64,000 nt of DNA from Bacteroidaceae bacterium (GTDB lineage: Bacteria; Bacteroidota; Bacteroidia; Bacteroidales; Bacteroidaceae). The notes below the pieces were generated by a model. It did not search any database. It worked only from the letters and a program-made list of their open reading frames with translations, and was not told the DNA's origin. Every line of letters begins with the position of its first letter. Position 1 is the stretch's first letter. The position numbers and the translations under genes were made by a program. Positions 56,287 to 64,000 of the stretch are shown here, piece by piece. The stretch spans positions 186,001-250,000 of the forward strand of contig JAFWBM010000027.1 of the NCBI GenBank assembly GCA_017507105.1, in the 5' to 3' direction.

Positions 56287-57072
56287 CTCCCAAAAAGCAA
56301 CTGCAGCAGCCGCTGCAACATTAAGCGAGTCGACACCATGCGACATTGGAATACGAACAACATAATCGGCATCGGATATTACACAATTTGAAAGACCATC
56401 ACCCTCGGTACCCATTATAATAGCCAAGCGCTCTTCCGCTGCCAAACGAGAATCATCTATTGAAATAGAGTTCTCTTCCAATGCCATTGCTGCGGTTTTG
56501 AAACCGTACCTATTCAATGATGAAAGCGGCTCTTTTATCCAGGTCCAGGGGAGACGAAATACCGAACCCATCGAGACTCGGACTGCACGTCTGTTAAGAG
56601 GATCACATGATGTTGGAGTGAGCAGAAGTGCATCAATACCCAACGCTGCTGCCGAACGGAAAATTGCACCGATATTGGTTGTATCTACCACACCGTCAAT
56701 AACAACAATGCGTTTGGCATTAAAAGTAATCTCCTCTACACTCTTGAAAGGTTTACGTTTCATTGCACACAGTACACCTCTGGTAAGAGTATAACCTGTG
56801 AGTGAGGACAAAAGTTCCCTGCAACCTGTATATATAGGTATGTCAGCACATTGCTCTATTATAGAGGAGGCATCGCCTTTTATATGTTTCTCTTCACACA
56901 TCATTGCATAGGGTTCATAACCGGAATCGAGCGCCACCTGAATAACTTTTGGACTCTCGGCAATAAAAAGTCCGGCATCATGCTCAATGCTTTGACGTAA
57001 CTGTGCCTCGGTGAGTGTAGAAAATATCTCCACACCTTTGTGTGCAAGCGAATTAATCTTTATTATCGGCAT
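56269..57072 (-). CDS. SpoU/TrmH-type RNA 2'-O-ribose methyltransferase
   Basis: 267 residues. N-terminal substrate-recognition part (about 1-95) and SPOUT domain (about 110-265) with VVDTTNIGAIFRSAAALGIDA (motif 1, conserved Arg), IIMGTEGDGLS (motif 2) and RIPMSHGVDSLNVAAAAAVAF (motif 3, conserved Ser-Leu-Asn-Val). SAM-dependent methylation of rRNA or tRNA ribose; the exact nucleotide cannot be told. Last gene of glnA-GNAT-trmH. Confidence 0.9.
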   Translation of the reverse strand: MPIIKINSLAHKGVEIFSTLTEAQLRQSIEHDAGLFIAESPKVIQVALDSGYEPYAMMCEEKHIKGDASSIIEQCADIPIYTGCRELLSSLTGYTLTRGVLCAMKRKPFKSVEEITFNAKRIVVIDGVVDTTNIGAIFRSAAALGIDALLLTPTSCDPLNRRAVRVSMGSVFRLPWTWIKEPLSSLNRYGFKTAAMALEENSISIDDSRLAAEERLAIIMGTEGDGLSNCVISDADYVVRIPMSHGVDSLNVAAAAAVAFWELRTNR

Positions 57073-57076
57073 TAAA

Positions 57077-57574
57077 TTACTCTTTAGATATTGTCAAATG
57101 GTAGGCATCGCGTTCAGATCCGTTGGCAAGCAATATGACTCCGCAACGGGTGAAACCATATTTTCCGAGTATGTGGTGCATAATTACATTGTCGCGATGT
57201 GTATCTATACGTATTGTAGAGGTGTGTTCGAATGCCCAGTCAAGGAGTCTCTTCGCGAGACCTCTTCCAGGTTCCGATACAGCTATACGATGTATTACAT
57301 AATATGGATTATCATCGGGCCACTCTCCATTATAGATAACAGCATATGTTGGATCGGGACCTTGTATGAAAGCCATTGTAGCATGAATATTGCCTTTTTC
57401 ATCGCACATTACATAACTATTCCCCGACTCTATATCGGAGGATAGTATCAAAGGCGAGGGATATCCCTCGCCCCATTGTCTGGTATTTCCACTGTCACGC
57501 ATTATCTGCTTGGCATAGGCAAACAATTCCATCAATGCAGGAATATCGTTTAGTGTCGCTTTACGTATTATCAT
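57077..57574 (-). CDS. GNAT-family N-acetyltransferase
   Basis: 165 residues from the ATG at 57574, which overlaps the glnA stop as ATGA; an ATG two codons upstream is possible. MIIRKATLNDIPALMELF is a typical GNAT start, and YVIHRIAVSEPGRGLAKRLLDWAF contains the acetyl-CoA-binding R/QxxGxG/A equivalent, followed by IRIDTHRDNVIMHHILGKYGF. Substrate unknown. The coupling to glnA is notable but common in the phylum. Confidence 0.88.
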   Translation of the reverse strand: MIIRKATLNDIPALMELFAYAKQIMRDSGNTRQWGEGYPSPLILSSDIESGNSYVMCDEKGNIHATMAFIQGPDPTYAVIYNGEWPDDNPYYVIHRIAVSEPGRGLAKRLLDWAFEHTSTIRIDTHRDNVIMHHILGKYGFTRCGVILLANGSERDAYHLTISKE

Positions 57575-59073
57575 CCACAATGAAAATATTTGTGCACTAG
57601 CTTTAACATCTCTTCTCTATTACTGCCTATTTCACTACGCAAGGTTCTATCCTCATAAGAACGCAGACGCCTAATAATACCATCAATCATTGCTTTACTG
57701 AAGACATTATATTGCTCGAACACTGCACGTTGCGATTCCAAACAGTCGGCAGACGCCTCACAGCTATCGGGCAACTTAGCCAGAGAATTCTGTTTCTCCT
57801 CGTTCTCTTTCTTATGAATATTTACATTAACATATGTACGACGTGCTATCTCAAGAGCATTATCCATCTCAAAACCATGACGGCAGGCGACCGCCAGTCC
57901 TGCTATCAACTGATATACATCTGCCGAGCCATCGGGCGAACGCATCTCGACTGTCTGTTTCTGTGTAGTATCATAATTACTATACTCCTCTAGTGGATTT
58001 GCAATCTTACACATATCGCTTTTGGCAGCCCAACCTAGCGGTACACGCACTAGGACAGAACGGTTACGGTCGCCCCAACAAACATTAGTGGGGGCCTCTT
58101 GATGCGGAACAAGACGGAAATAAGATGTGGGATTGGTATTTCCAAACGAAGTTATTGAGGGTGCAAGCTCCATCATTCCGGCAATGGCCTTAAGAGCTGT
58201 CTCTGATAACTCGGAGCCGTTGAGCATCTGGTTGACTCCATCTTTTACAATGCGCATGTGGATATGTAACCCTGAGCCGGCTTTGCCTGCCGAAATTTTG
58301 GGTGCAAATGTGATATCATAGCCATACCTGAAGGCCAGATTACGTATTATCCATTTTGCAATCATCAACTGGTCGGCAGCATCCTGTGCTTCTACCGGGA
58401 GAAATTCTATCTCATTCTGTTCATATACAAGATTATCTATAGTAAAATTACCGACCTCGGAGTGACCGTATTTAATCTCTCCTCCTGCCTGCGCTATGTA
58501 TGACATACATTCAGCACGGAATTCATTGAACTTGGCATATGGTGCCGACTCATGGTAGCCTTTCTGATCGGTAGCCGGGAAAAGGTTGCAGTCGGGAGCT
58601 ATTACATAATATTCCAATTCGCCCATCGCCTGAAATTGCATGCCTGTTACCTCTTCGAAAGCCTTACATGCCTTGCGCAAGGTATTCTCGGGAGAACTCT
58701 CCAAGAGCTCACCATCTTTATTGAAATAGGAGCATAACATAGAGAGTGTCGGAATTTGTGCGAAAGGATCAAGAAAGGCTGTAGAGAAACGTGGCAAGAC
58801 ATACAAATCGCTGCTTCCTGCCTCTATAAAGGGAAAGAGACTCGAACCATCTACACGCTCACCACATGTCAATATTGTATCAAGATAAGCAGCGTTGTTA
58901 ATTACAAAATTAAGGGTCTTCAGCCTACCATCACCAGCCGGATACATGAAGTTTACCATACGTATCCCATTCTCTGAGATATAACGCACTATGTCAGCCT
59001 TAGTAAAATCCTTAGATGGTTTTCCTAAATAGGCCACTACTCTATTGGGAGTAAGTTCTAGTTCTTTATTCAT
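57571..59073 (-). CDS. glnA: Glutamine synthetase, type I-like
   Basis: 500 residues. FPAGDG-type N-terminal, MGELEYYVIA (metal-binding Glu), GNFTIDNLVYEQNEIEF, AGKAGSGLHIHMRI (conserved His) and NPTSYFRLVPHQEAPTNVCW with GDRNRSVLVRVPL (catalytic Arg). A longer form than the about 440-470 residue GSI of Gram-negatives. It makes glutamine from glutamate and ammonia with ATP in the cytoplasm. Transcribed from the promoter embedded in the 84-bp array upstream; GNAT is coupled downstream. Confidence 0.92.
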   Translation of the reverse strand: MNKELELTPNRVVAYLGKPSKDFTKADIVRYISENGIRMVNFMYPAGDGRLKTLNFVINNAAYLDTILTCGERVDGSSLFPFIEAGSSDLYVLPRFSTAFLDPFAQIPTLSMLCSYFNKDGELLESSPENTLRKACKAFEEVTGMQFQAMGELEYYVIAPDCNLFPATDQKGYHESAPYAKFNEFRAECMSYIAQAGGEIKYGHSEVGNFTIDNLVYEQNEIEFLPVEAQDAADQLMIAKWIIRNLAFRYGYDITFAPKISAGKAGSGLHIHMRIVKDGVNQMLNGSELSETALKAIAGMMELAPSITSFGNTNPTSYFRLVPHQEAPTNVCWGDRNRSVLVRVPLGWAAKSDMCKIANPLEEYSNYDTTQKQTVEMRSPDGSADVYQLIAGLAVACRHGFEMDNALEIARRTYVNVNIHKKENEEKQNSLAKLPDSCEASADCLESQRAVFEQYNVFSKAMIDGIIRRLRSYEDRTLRSEIGSNREEMLKLVHKYFHCG

Positions 59074-59157
59074 AACAGGATTGACTTGAACAACAATTGA
59101 AAAAAATGTTTTTACTTTAATACTTTTTCAGTAAGTGAATTAGAGATTCACAATAAG

Positions 59158-59418
59158 GCAAATATAGTGACAAACGAGCGAGAAAAACAAAGCTTGCTTT
59201 AATTTTCTTACAGCGAGTGCAAACTATATTCGTGATTTATCACAAATATTCAGACAAACGAGCGAGAAAAACAAAGCTTGCTTTAATTTTCTTACAGCGA
59301 GTGCAAACTATATTCGCGATTTATCGCAAATATTCAGACAAACGAGCAAGATAGGCAAAGTTTACTTTGGCACTTCGCAGCGAGTGCAAACTATGTTCGC
59401 GATTTATCGCAAATATAT
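59158..59418. repeat. 84-bp promoter-bearing tandem repeat array, locus 2 (3.1 copies)
   Basis: Copies at 59158-59241 (84 bp), 59242-59325 (84 bp), 59326-59408 (83 bp) and a 10-bp start of a fourth. Copies 1 and 2 share CAAAGC-TT-GCTTTA; copy 3 has the locus-1 form CAAAGT-TT-ACTTTG. The 3' dyad reads GTGAT-TT-ATCAC in copy 1 and GCGAT-TT-ATCGC in the others. Internal copies have AATATTTG instead of TATATTTG. The remainder of the 59074-59505 gap is AT-rich. Confidence 0.92.
59159..59191 (-). promoter_or_regulatory. Promoter of glnA embedded in the 84-bp repeat
   Basis: On the minus strand TTTG (59188-59191), 21 bp, TATATTTG (59159-59166). Predicted start near 59152 gives a leader of about 79 nt. 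Same arrangement as the GH16 promoter at 21876-21908. Confidence 0.65.
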
Positions 59419-59505
59419 AAAACATTTCATTATTCAACGAAACAACCCCTATTTATTTATAATTATAATTAACGTTGCATAATTATCACAGCGATGATAC
59501 AGCAA

Positions 59506-60114
59506 TTACATATTTGCAAAGTACTCCTCAACATCCTTAAGCCAATGAGAACGTTTGTCAACTGAGACCTTAGCTACTTGATCAAAGTTCATCCACTTAC
59601 ATTGATTGATACCTATGACACCAAAAGTTCCGTACTTGATAGCCTTCCACACTGCATTGCCCATAAGGGTATCGTATACGCTTGCAGGGCCACCCATAGT
59701 GGTTATAACAGTAACATGTCCAAGATTCTTCAAACTTGAATGCATGGAACCATCCGAGGAGTAGGTATAGGCTACTTCGGGAAATATCACCCTATCTATG
59801 AAACCTTTTGTGAGTGCAGGCATCAGCATCCACCATATAGGGAAAATAAATACAAGATGATGAGCCTTCTCGAGCCGTTTCTTATAGTCAAGCACTTTAT
59901 TATCCAACATCTGCAATGTTTCGAGTGGATTACTGCGCGCAACAGAAAAAGCTTTCAAATCACCACTACTCATAATCGGGTTGAATCCATCCTTATCGAG
60001 ATGAATCAAATCGAATTCACCTCCTGCACGTTCTACCCCTTGGATAGCTGCATCAAGAAGCGCGTTACAGAAACTGCCATCATAAGGATGGTTGAATATA
60101 AAAAGAGTTCTCAT
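59506..60114 (-). CDS. NAD(P)H-dependent FMN oxidoreductase (quinone reductase/KefF-like)
   Basis: 202 residues, flavodoxin-like fold: TLFIFNHPYDGSFCNALLDA start, HLVFIFPIWWMLMPALTKGFIDRV core (PxWW motif) and VTVITTMGGPASVYD with the FMN loop. Resembles DT-diaphorase-like MdaB/KefF proteins that reduce quinones with NAD(P)H. Single gene, 62 bp after the Na/Pi cotransporter gene, possibly cotranscribed. Confidence 0.9.
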   Translation of the reverse strand: MRTLFIFNHPYDGSFCNALLDAAIQGVERAGGEFDLIHLDKDGFNPIMSSGDLKAFSVARSNPLETLQMLDNKVLDYKKRLEKAHHLVFIFPIWWMLMPALTKGFIDRVIFPEVAYTYSSDGSMHSSLKNLGHVTVITTMGGPASVYDTLMGNAVWKAIKYGTFGVIGINQCKWMNFDQVAKVSVDKRSHWLKDVEEYFANM

Positions 60115-60176
60115 ACCTTTGCTATTTTACTATATAACAAAAGTATGAGAAACTATGTTCGATATAATATGCCTGT

Positions 60177-61892
60177 TTACCTTTTTAGAGCCTCGGAAAC
60201 GTTTATTATATAGTCACCCATTCGCTCTATCTCCGATATTATATCAATATAGTAAACACTTCCCTGATAATTTGCATCACCACCTTCTATCTTCAAAATC
60301 TCCTCCTCACGTAAATTGTTACGCATGTTGTTTATCTCAACCTCGCAGTCTATAGCCCTACTGATATCTGGCATGTCGTTGTGCTTCAGACTAAGGTTAT
60401 CAATCATTACACCATAAGCCTTGTCAACAAGTCCTATCATAATATCAATTTTCTTAACACTCTTTTCGCAGAAGTTCTTACCATGAGTATTACGACGTGA
60501 CAAGATACGACTTATAGTTTCACCAGAATCGCCAAGACTCTCCAATTCATTTATAATCTTATACATCGACCTTATCTGTTTCATTGTATCATCGCTTATA
60601 CTCTCTTTAGGAATTGAGTTAAGAAATGTTGCAATCTCGAACTCAACCCTATCGGCAATTTCCTCGTATTTGACAAGTTTTTTGCGATAGAATTCGAACT
60701 CTTCATCATCCTTGGCATAGACAGCCTGTCGAACATATCCCAATCCGTTACGCAGAATATGTGCGAAATGTACAATCTCACTCTTGGCCTGACCTATTGC
60801 CAGCTCCGCATTACCAACTGGACCGGCATCAATGAATTTAAGTTTATACGAATCTTCTTCTTTCTTCGGTTTCGATTTAATAATAAAAGTTACAGCCTTA
60901 ACTATATAATCGGTAAACCATACAAGAATACATGTATTAATCATATTGAACATGGTATGTAACATGGATATACCATATAGAGCAGCTGTAGAGTCTGCCG
61001 AGTTTGATGTAATCTCGGTTGTATTCACAGTATCCATCGGATTACAATATCCCATCAATGTTATTATCCAACCGATAAACATAAGAAATGGTCTGAATAA
61101 TATTAACGCCCAAATGACACCGAATACATTAAACAATGTATGTGCCAAAGCAGCTCTGCGAGCATTAGTATTACCTACAGCTGCTGCAATATTAGCAGTA
61201 ATGGTGGTACCTATATTCTCTCCTAGAACCATTGCTGCAGCCATCTCAAAAGGCAACCAACCCATGCTTAGCATTATGAGGGTGAGCGCCATCGTTGCAC
61301 TGGACGATTGCAATACAAGTGTAAGCAATGTTCCGAATACCAAAAATATGATGACAGAGCCAAAACCATATCCTGTCCACTTTGTTATGAATGACAGAAC
61401 CTCGGGCATCTGACTCAAATCGGGGACAGAATCTTTCATCAATGCAAGACCAAGAAACAACATTGAGAAACCTATTACAAACTCACTCAGGTTTCTGTAC
61501 TTTTCCCTTTTAGCTATACTCAACAGGAATCCTACGGCCATCAATGGAACCGCTAATACAGAGATATCCATCTTGAAACCAAGCCATGATACAAGCCATG
61601 CTGTTACAGTGGTACCTATATTTGCACCCATTATAACGCCAATAGCCTGTGCCAAAGTAAGCAATCCTGCATTAACAAAACCAACAACCATTACAGTAGT
61701 AGCACTCGATGATTGTATAACTCCGGTTATTCCCACTCCGGTCATAATCCTTTTAAAAGGATTAGAAGTCATTGAGGCCAGGAGATTACGCATGCGGTTA
61801 CCCGCTGTTTTTTGAAGACCCGAACTCATAAGATTCATTCCATAAAGGAACATTCCAAGAGCTCCAATAAGTGTAACTATTTGTATAAACAT
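60177..61892 (-). CDS. Na/Pi cotransporter with C-terminal PhoU-like domain
   Basis: 571 residues. About eight to nine membrane helices in residues 1-330, with the repeated QSSSATT (GVIQSSSATTVMVVG) and QSSSATMAL motifs of the Na/Pi (NptA/PNaS) family, then a cytoplasmic helical PhoU-like domain (about 350-571). Imports phosphate with Na+ and the PhoU domain probably regulates it. Upstream neighbour is a small exported protein, unrelated. Confidence 0.93.
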   Translation of the reverse strand: MFIQIVTLIGALGMFLYGMNLMSSGLQKTAGNRMRNLLASMTSNPFKRIMTGVGITGVIQSSSATTVMVVGFVNAGLLTLAQAIGVIMGANIGTTVTAWLVSWLGFKMDISVLAVPLMAVGFLLSIAKREKYRNLSEFVIGFSMLFLGLALMKDSVPDLSQMPEVLSFITKWTGYGFGSVIIFLVFGTLLTLVLQSSSATMALTLIMLSMGWLPFEMAAAMVLGENIGTTITANIAAAVGNTNARRAALAHTLFNVFGVIWALILFRPFLMFIGWIITLMGYCNPMDTVNTTEITSNSADSTAALYGISMLHTMFNMINTCILVWFTDYIVKAVTFIIKSKPKKEEDSYKLKFIDAGPVGNAELAIGQAKSEIVHFAHILRNGLGYVRQAVYAKDDEEFEFYRKKLVKYEEIADRVEFEIATFLNSIPKESISDDTMKQIRSMYKIINELESLGDSGETISRILSRRNTHGKNFCEKSVKKIDIMIGLVDKAYGVMIDNLSLKHNDMPDISRAIDCEVEINNMRNNLREEEILKIEGGDANYQGSVYYIDIISEIERMGDYIINVSEALKR

Positions 61893-61997
61893 AATTTAGC
61901 TTTTTGATTATTATTCAATAATTTATATAGTGCGAGCATACGTATAGGCACACCATGCCCATAATAGACCCATTGTTACAGAATATAATCGGTGTGG

Positions 61998-62405
61998 CTA
62001 AATTATAAGAATTCGAAAAAACAAAAAGAGCCTCTTGCCTTGAGAACGTAAATCAAAGCTATTTACAAAGGATATATACGGTAAGGGGAAAGAGGATTTC
62101 AACGAAGATACACCTATATGTGCAAACAGAGAATTTGCATTGTATCGGTGCAATCGTGTACGCGTATCGCCACGTCCACTATTTCTTATGCGCTGAAGAT
62201 TATTGCTTACAACAGGAACAGTAGCTATCTGCTGTTCCTGAAGGTTGAGATGTACATTATCAACATTATAAGATATATTGACAGGAAGTTCAATTGACCT
62301 GCTATTATCCTCATAGAAAAAGTTTGAAGAGTGAAAGCTACTACCCACGACAGTGAGTAACAGCAAAAAGAGAAATAAAGATATGAAACGAAAACAATTG
62401 TTCAT
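61998..62405 (-). CDS. Small hypothetical exported protein
   Basis: 135 residues from ATG 62405; an in-frame TTG start four codons upstream is less likely. Hydrophobic N-terminus (FRFISLFLFLLLLTVVG) as signal or anchor, then a Ser/Asn-rich region and a C-terminal run of basic and hydrophobic residues (RLFLFFRILII). Family not recognised. Possibly a short-lived ORF; the good signal-like N-terminus argues for a gene. Confidence 0.45.
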   Translation of the reverse strand: MNNCFRFISLFLFLLLLTVVGSSFHSSNFFYEDNSRSIELPVNISYNVDNVHLNLQEQQIATVPVVSNNLQRIRNSGRGDTRTRLHRYNANSLFAHIGVSSLKSSFPLPYISFVNSFDLRSQGKRLFLFFRILII

Positions 62406-62516
62406 AATTCTATGCAAAAATATAATAATAAAATAATTATTCCTATAAGTCTAATTTTTTAAAAACATAACATATGTTAAATATCGACCAATTTACTGTT
62501 TTACTTAATAATTTTA

Positions 62517-62546
62517 TTGTTTTTCAATAAACAATCATTACCTTTG
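62517..62546 (+). promoter_or_regulatory. Promoter and candidate operator of the DUF2975/HTH operon
   Basis: TTG (62517-62519), 19 bp, TACCTTTG (62539-62546). An inverted repeat ATTGTTT/AAACAAT (62516-62522, 62529-62535) overlaps the -33 and spacer, and ATAAACAAT recurs at 62527-62535 and 62555-62563, around the transcription start, where a repressor could block polymerase. Confidence 0.55.
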
Positions 62547-62572
62547 CATTATCGATAAACAATAAATAAGTC

Positions 62573-63061
62573 ATGAAAACAAACAAGAACAATTTTCTTA
62601 AAGGGGCGGCTATTGCTGCTGCCATTTTATGTGCAGTGCAAATTGTATGGCTATCTGTACAAAGTTGGAATATCTCAGGGCTAGGAGCCGAAAACAGCGA
62701 AATTAACTGGGATAAAACGATACTTCCCATACAACTTATAGTATTTCTAGGTAGACTTATATTTTGCGTTGCTTATAATGCTTTAATAATAACATTTCTC
62801 ACCAAGACAATGAAAGCACTGAAAGGCGGAGTAATCTTTCCAAAAAGTAATGTATTATTGCCTTTTTGCACAGCCGGTTGCTACTTTATTGGTACAATGT
62901 TAAACGACAATTTCGACAACATATTGATGACAGAAACACCTTGCTACACCTATTTTGCAATAAATAGCAGTACAATTATATTTACTCTTTTATTTCTTAT
63001 TTTTGCACTGCTTTACAAAATGGCAGCCGACATTAGCGAAGAGAATAATCTAACCATCTAA
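62573..63061 (+). CDS. DUF2975 family membrane protein
   Basis: 162 residues. Four membrane helices: about 12-33, 52-72, 88-109 and 132-152, short loops, acidic C-terminus SEENNLTI. DUF2975 proteins of Bacteroidota and Firmicutes are usually encoded next to a small Cro/C1 HTH gene, as here 13 bp downstream. Function unknown; a membrane sensor or stress protein controlled by the HTH partner is proposed in such pairs. Confidence 0.82.
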   Translation: MKTNKNNFLKGAAIAAAILCAVQIVWLSVQSWNISGLGAENSEINWDKTILPIQLIVFLGRLIFCVAYNALIITFLTKTMKALKGGVIFPKSNVLLPFCTAGCYFIGTMLNDNFDNILMTETPCYTYFAINSSTIIFTLLFLIFALLYKMAADISEENNLTI

Positions 63062-63073
63062 AAAGATAGAACT

Positions 63074-63280
63074 ATGTCAATAATAGTAAACGTAGATGTA
63101 ATGCTTGCCAAACGCAAAATGAGTTCGGGAGAACTTGCCGAAAAGATTGGAATAACACAAGCCAACCTATCAATACTAAAAACCGGAAAAGCACGCGCCG
63201 TACGTTTCAGTACCTTGGATGCAATATGCCGCGCACTCGAATGTCAGCCGGGAGATATTCTAGAATATCGTGAAGATTGA
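63074..63280 (+). CDS. XRE/Cro-C1 type HTH regulator paired with DUF2975
   Basis: 68 residues, one HTH domain: MLAKRKMSSGELAEKIGITQANLSILKTGKARAVRF, with the recognition helix in TQANLSILK, followed by TLDAICRALECQPGDILEY. YozG-like. It probably autoregulates the operon through the AAACAAT motifs upstream. 13 bp after DUF2975 and 18 bp before the next gene. Confidence 0.9.
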   Translation: MSIIVNVDVMLAKRKMSSGELAEKIGITQANLSILKTGKARAVRFSTLDAICRALECQPGDILEYRED

Positions 63281-63297
63281 TATAATAAATTAAATTA

Positions 63298-63906
63298 ATG
63301 ATAGCTTTTGTTTTATTAACAACGATAGCCGCATCTCTTTTTCACATGTCATCTTATGCACAGGAGAGGCATCAATTGGAAGAATTAGTTGTTATAGCCG
63401 GAAAACATAAACATAAAAAGATGTTTGGTACAGGGATGAGAATTCCTTGCACCGTAGCATCTCTCACTGCAGAGAGAACCGGATATGAGATTGGCTCGAT
63501 AATAAAGAGTAAACATCTATTTGAGATTGAAGAGATATGTTTTAATATAACATCAAACAAAATCAAGGGTGTGATATTGGGAGTAGAAATCTATAGAATA
63601 GACTCACTCTTTACAAAAGTACTACCTTCGCCTATTCTTATAGATATTCCAATAGGTAGCAGACAGAGGATTTCTGTTACTCCAAACGTACAGACTATAA
63701 TCGAGCCGGGAGAATATTTTGTTGCAGTACAATTTGTAGATTGTGATGAAGAGTATAAAAAATATAGTGAAGTAGAAAAGAGAAAAAATCATTTACTTCT
63801 TCCTCTTTATCTAAAAAAGAGCTTTATTAGAAATGAAATGGAAGGAAAATTAGAAAAGTTTAGATTTAATTTAGGACTTAAAATAAGAGGTATAGAATAC
63901 AGATAA
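63298..63906 (+). CDS. Hypothetical exported protein
   Basis: 202 residues. Signal peptide (about 1-21, ending SSYAQ). LEELVVIAGK near 28-37 resembles the start of a TonB-plug or TonB-dependent-receptor-like segment, but the rest is a beta-rich module (residues 60-200) with conserved-looking PSPILIDIPIGSRQRISV and EPGEYFVAVQFVDCDEEY. No family recognised. It follows the HTH gene by 18 bp, so may be part of the DUF2975 operon; the window ends 94 bp later with no further feature. Confidence 0.6.
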   Translation: MIAFVLLTTIAASLFHMSSYAQERHQLEELVVIAGKHKHKKMFGTGMRIPCTVASLTAERTGYEIGSIIKSKHLFEIEEICFNITSNKIKGVILGVEIYRIDSLFTKVLPSPILIDIPIGSRQRISVTPNVQTIIEPGEYFVAVQFVDCDEEYKKYSEVEKRKNHLLLPLYLKKSFIRNEMEGKLEKFRFNLGLKIRGIEYR

Positions 63907-64000
63907 AGCCATTGAGTCTATTATATAATACGGTATATAGAGCCCCAAAAAGCAATCTAACAGGCATTTTTACAGCACTCAATATAGATTTTAAAAATAT

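Overview
The window is about 39-40% GC chromosome from a member of the Bacteroidales, most likely a host-associated (gut) lineage. Evidence: promoters of the Bacteroidota type (-33 TTTG, 19-21 bp, -7 TAnnTTTG) recur upstream of genes; many lipoproteins have Bacteroidota-style signals; a GH16 enzyme ends in a type IX secretion-like sorting domain; and a secreted bile-salt-hydrolase/penicillin-acylase family enzyme is present. I see no rRNA, tRNA, transposase, integrase or CRISPR array, so this is mostly core chromosome with a few accessory patches.

Layout. 1-3530 (-): 5' part of a large secreted clan GH-D-like glycoside hydrolase, cut by the window edge. 3995-4818 (-): relic of an RND efflux operon in which a piece of the adaptor gene is joined to the second half of the outer-membrane channel gene. 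4954-8320 (-): thrS-infC-rpmI-rplT. 8461-11477 (-): ruvX, def and a TPR protein. 11630-12682 (-): rhamnose mutarotase and a SPOR lipoprotein. 12838-16723: M64 peptidase lipoprotein (+), a lipoprotein with a recent internal duplication (-), a CbpA/DnaJ co-chaperone (+) and TspO (-). 16890-21792 (-): GH16, cyclophilin, Bcp peroxiredoxin and MscS. 22258-25665 (+): uvrB and a MATE exporter. 25736-30752 (-): mtaB, GT2, DUF3267, RsmI-like methylase and NhaC. 31017-33620 (+): thioredoxin, bile-salt-hydrolase-like enzyme and an EamA transporter. 33648-35296 (-): Nudix and Smr/DUF2027. 35665-36447 (+): PadR regulator with a membrane partner. 36502-40562 (-): small genes, queA, groES-groEL. 40842-49410 (+): intact RND tripartite pump, YihY, aldo-keto reductase, DUF1963. 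49565-49770: a rod-shaped RNA with 6S architecture. 49814-50540 (+): HTH protein and lipoprotein. 51066-54770 (+): four-gene glycosylation cassette (GT-C-like membrane protein, UDP-galactopyranose-mutase-like flavoprotein, GtrB-like GT2, GtrA). 55469-59073: fabG (+), then glnA-GNAT and a TrmH-type methyltransferase (-). 59506-62405 (-): quinone reductase, Na/Pi cotransporter and a small exported protein. 62573-63906 (+): DUF2975/HTH pair and an exported protein.

Most noteworthy. (i) Two distant intergenic arrays, upstream of GH16 and of glnA, are made of the same 84-bp unit. The gene-proximal unit of each carries a complete promoter (TTTG-N21-TATATTTG) giving leaders of nearly equal predicted length, and two dyads inside the unit vary in a compensatory way. 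(ii) The 6S-like RNA has a 3' flank perfectly complementary to one of its own stems. (iii) The Gtr-like cassette appears to combine sugar-nucleotide remodelling, lipid loading, flipping and transfer in one transcript. (iv) groES and the cbpA-like gene share a -24/-12-like promoter element. Several convergent gene pairs are separated by strong perfect hairpins, some built from the last codons of a gene.
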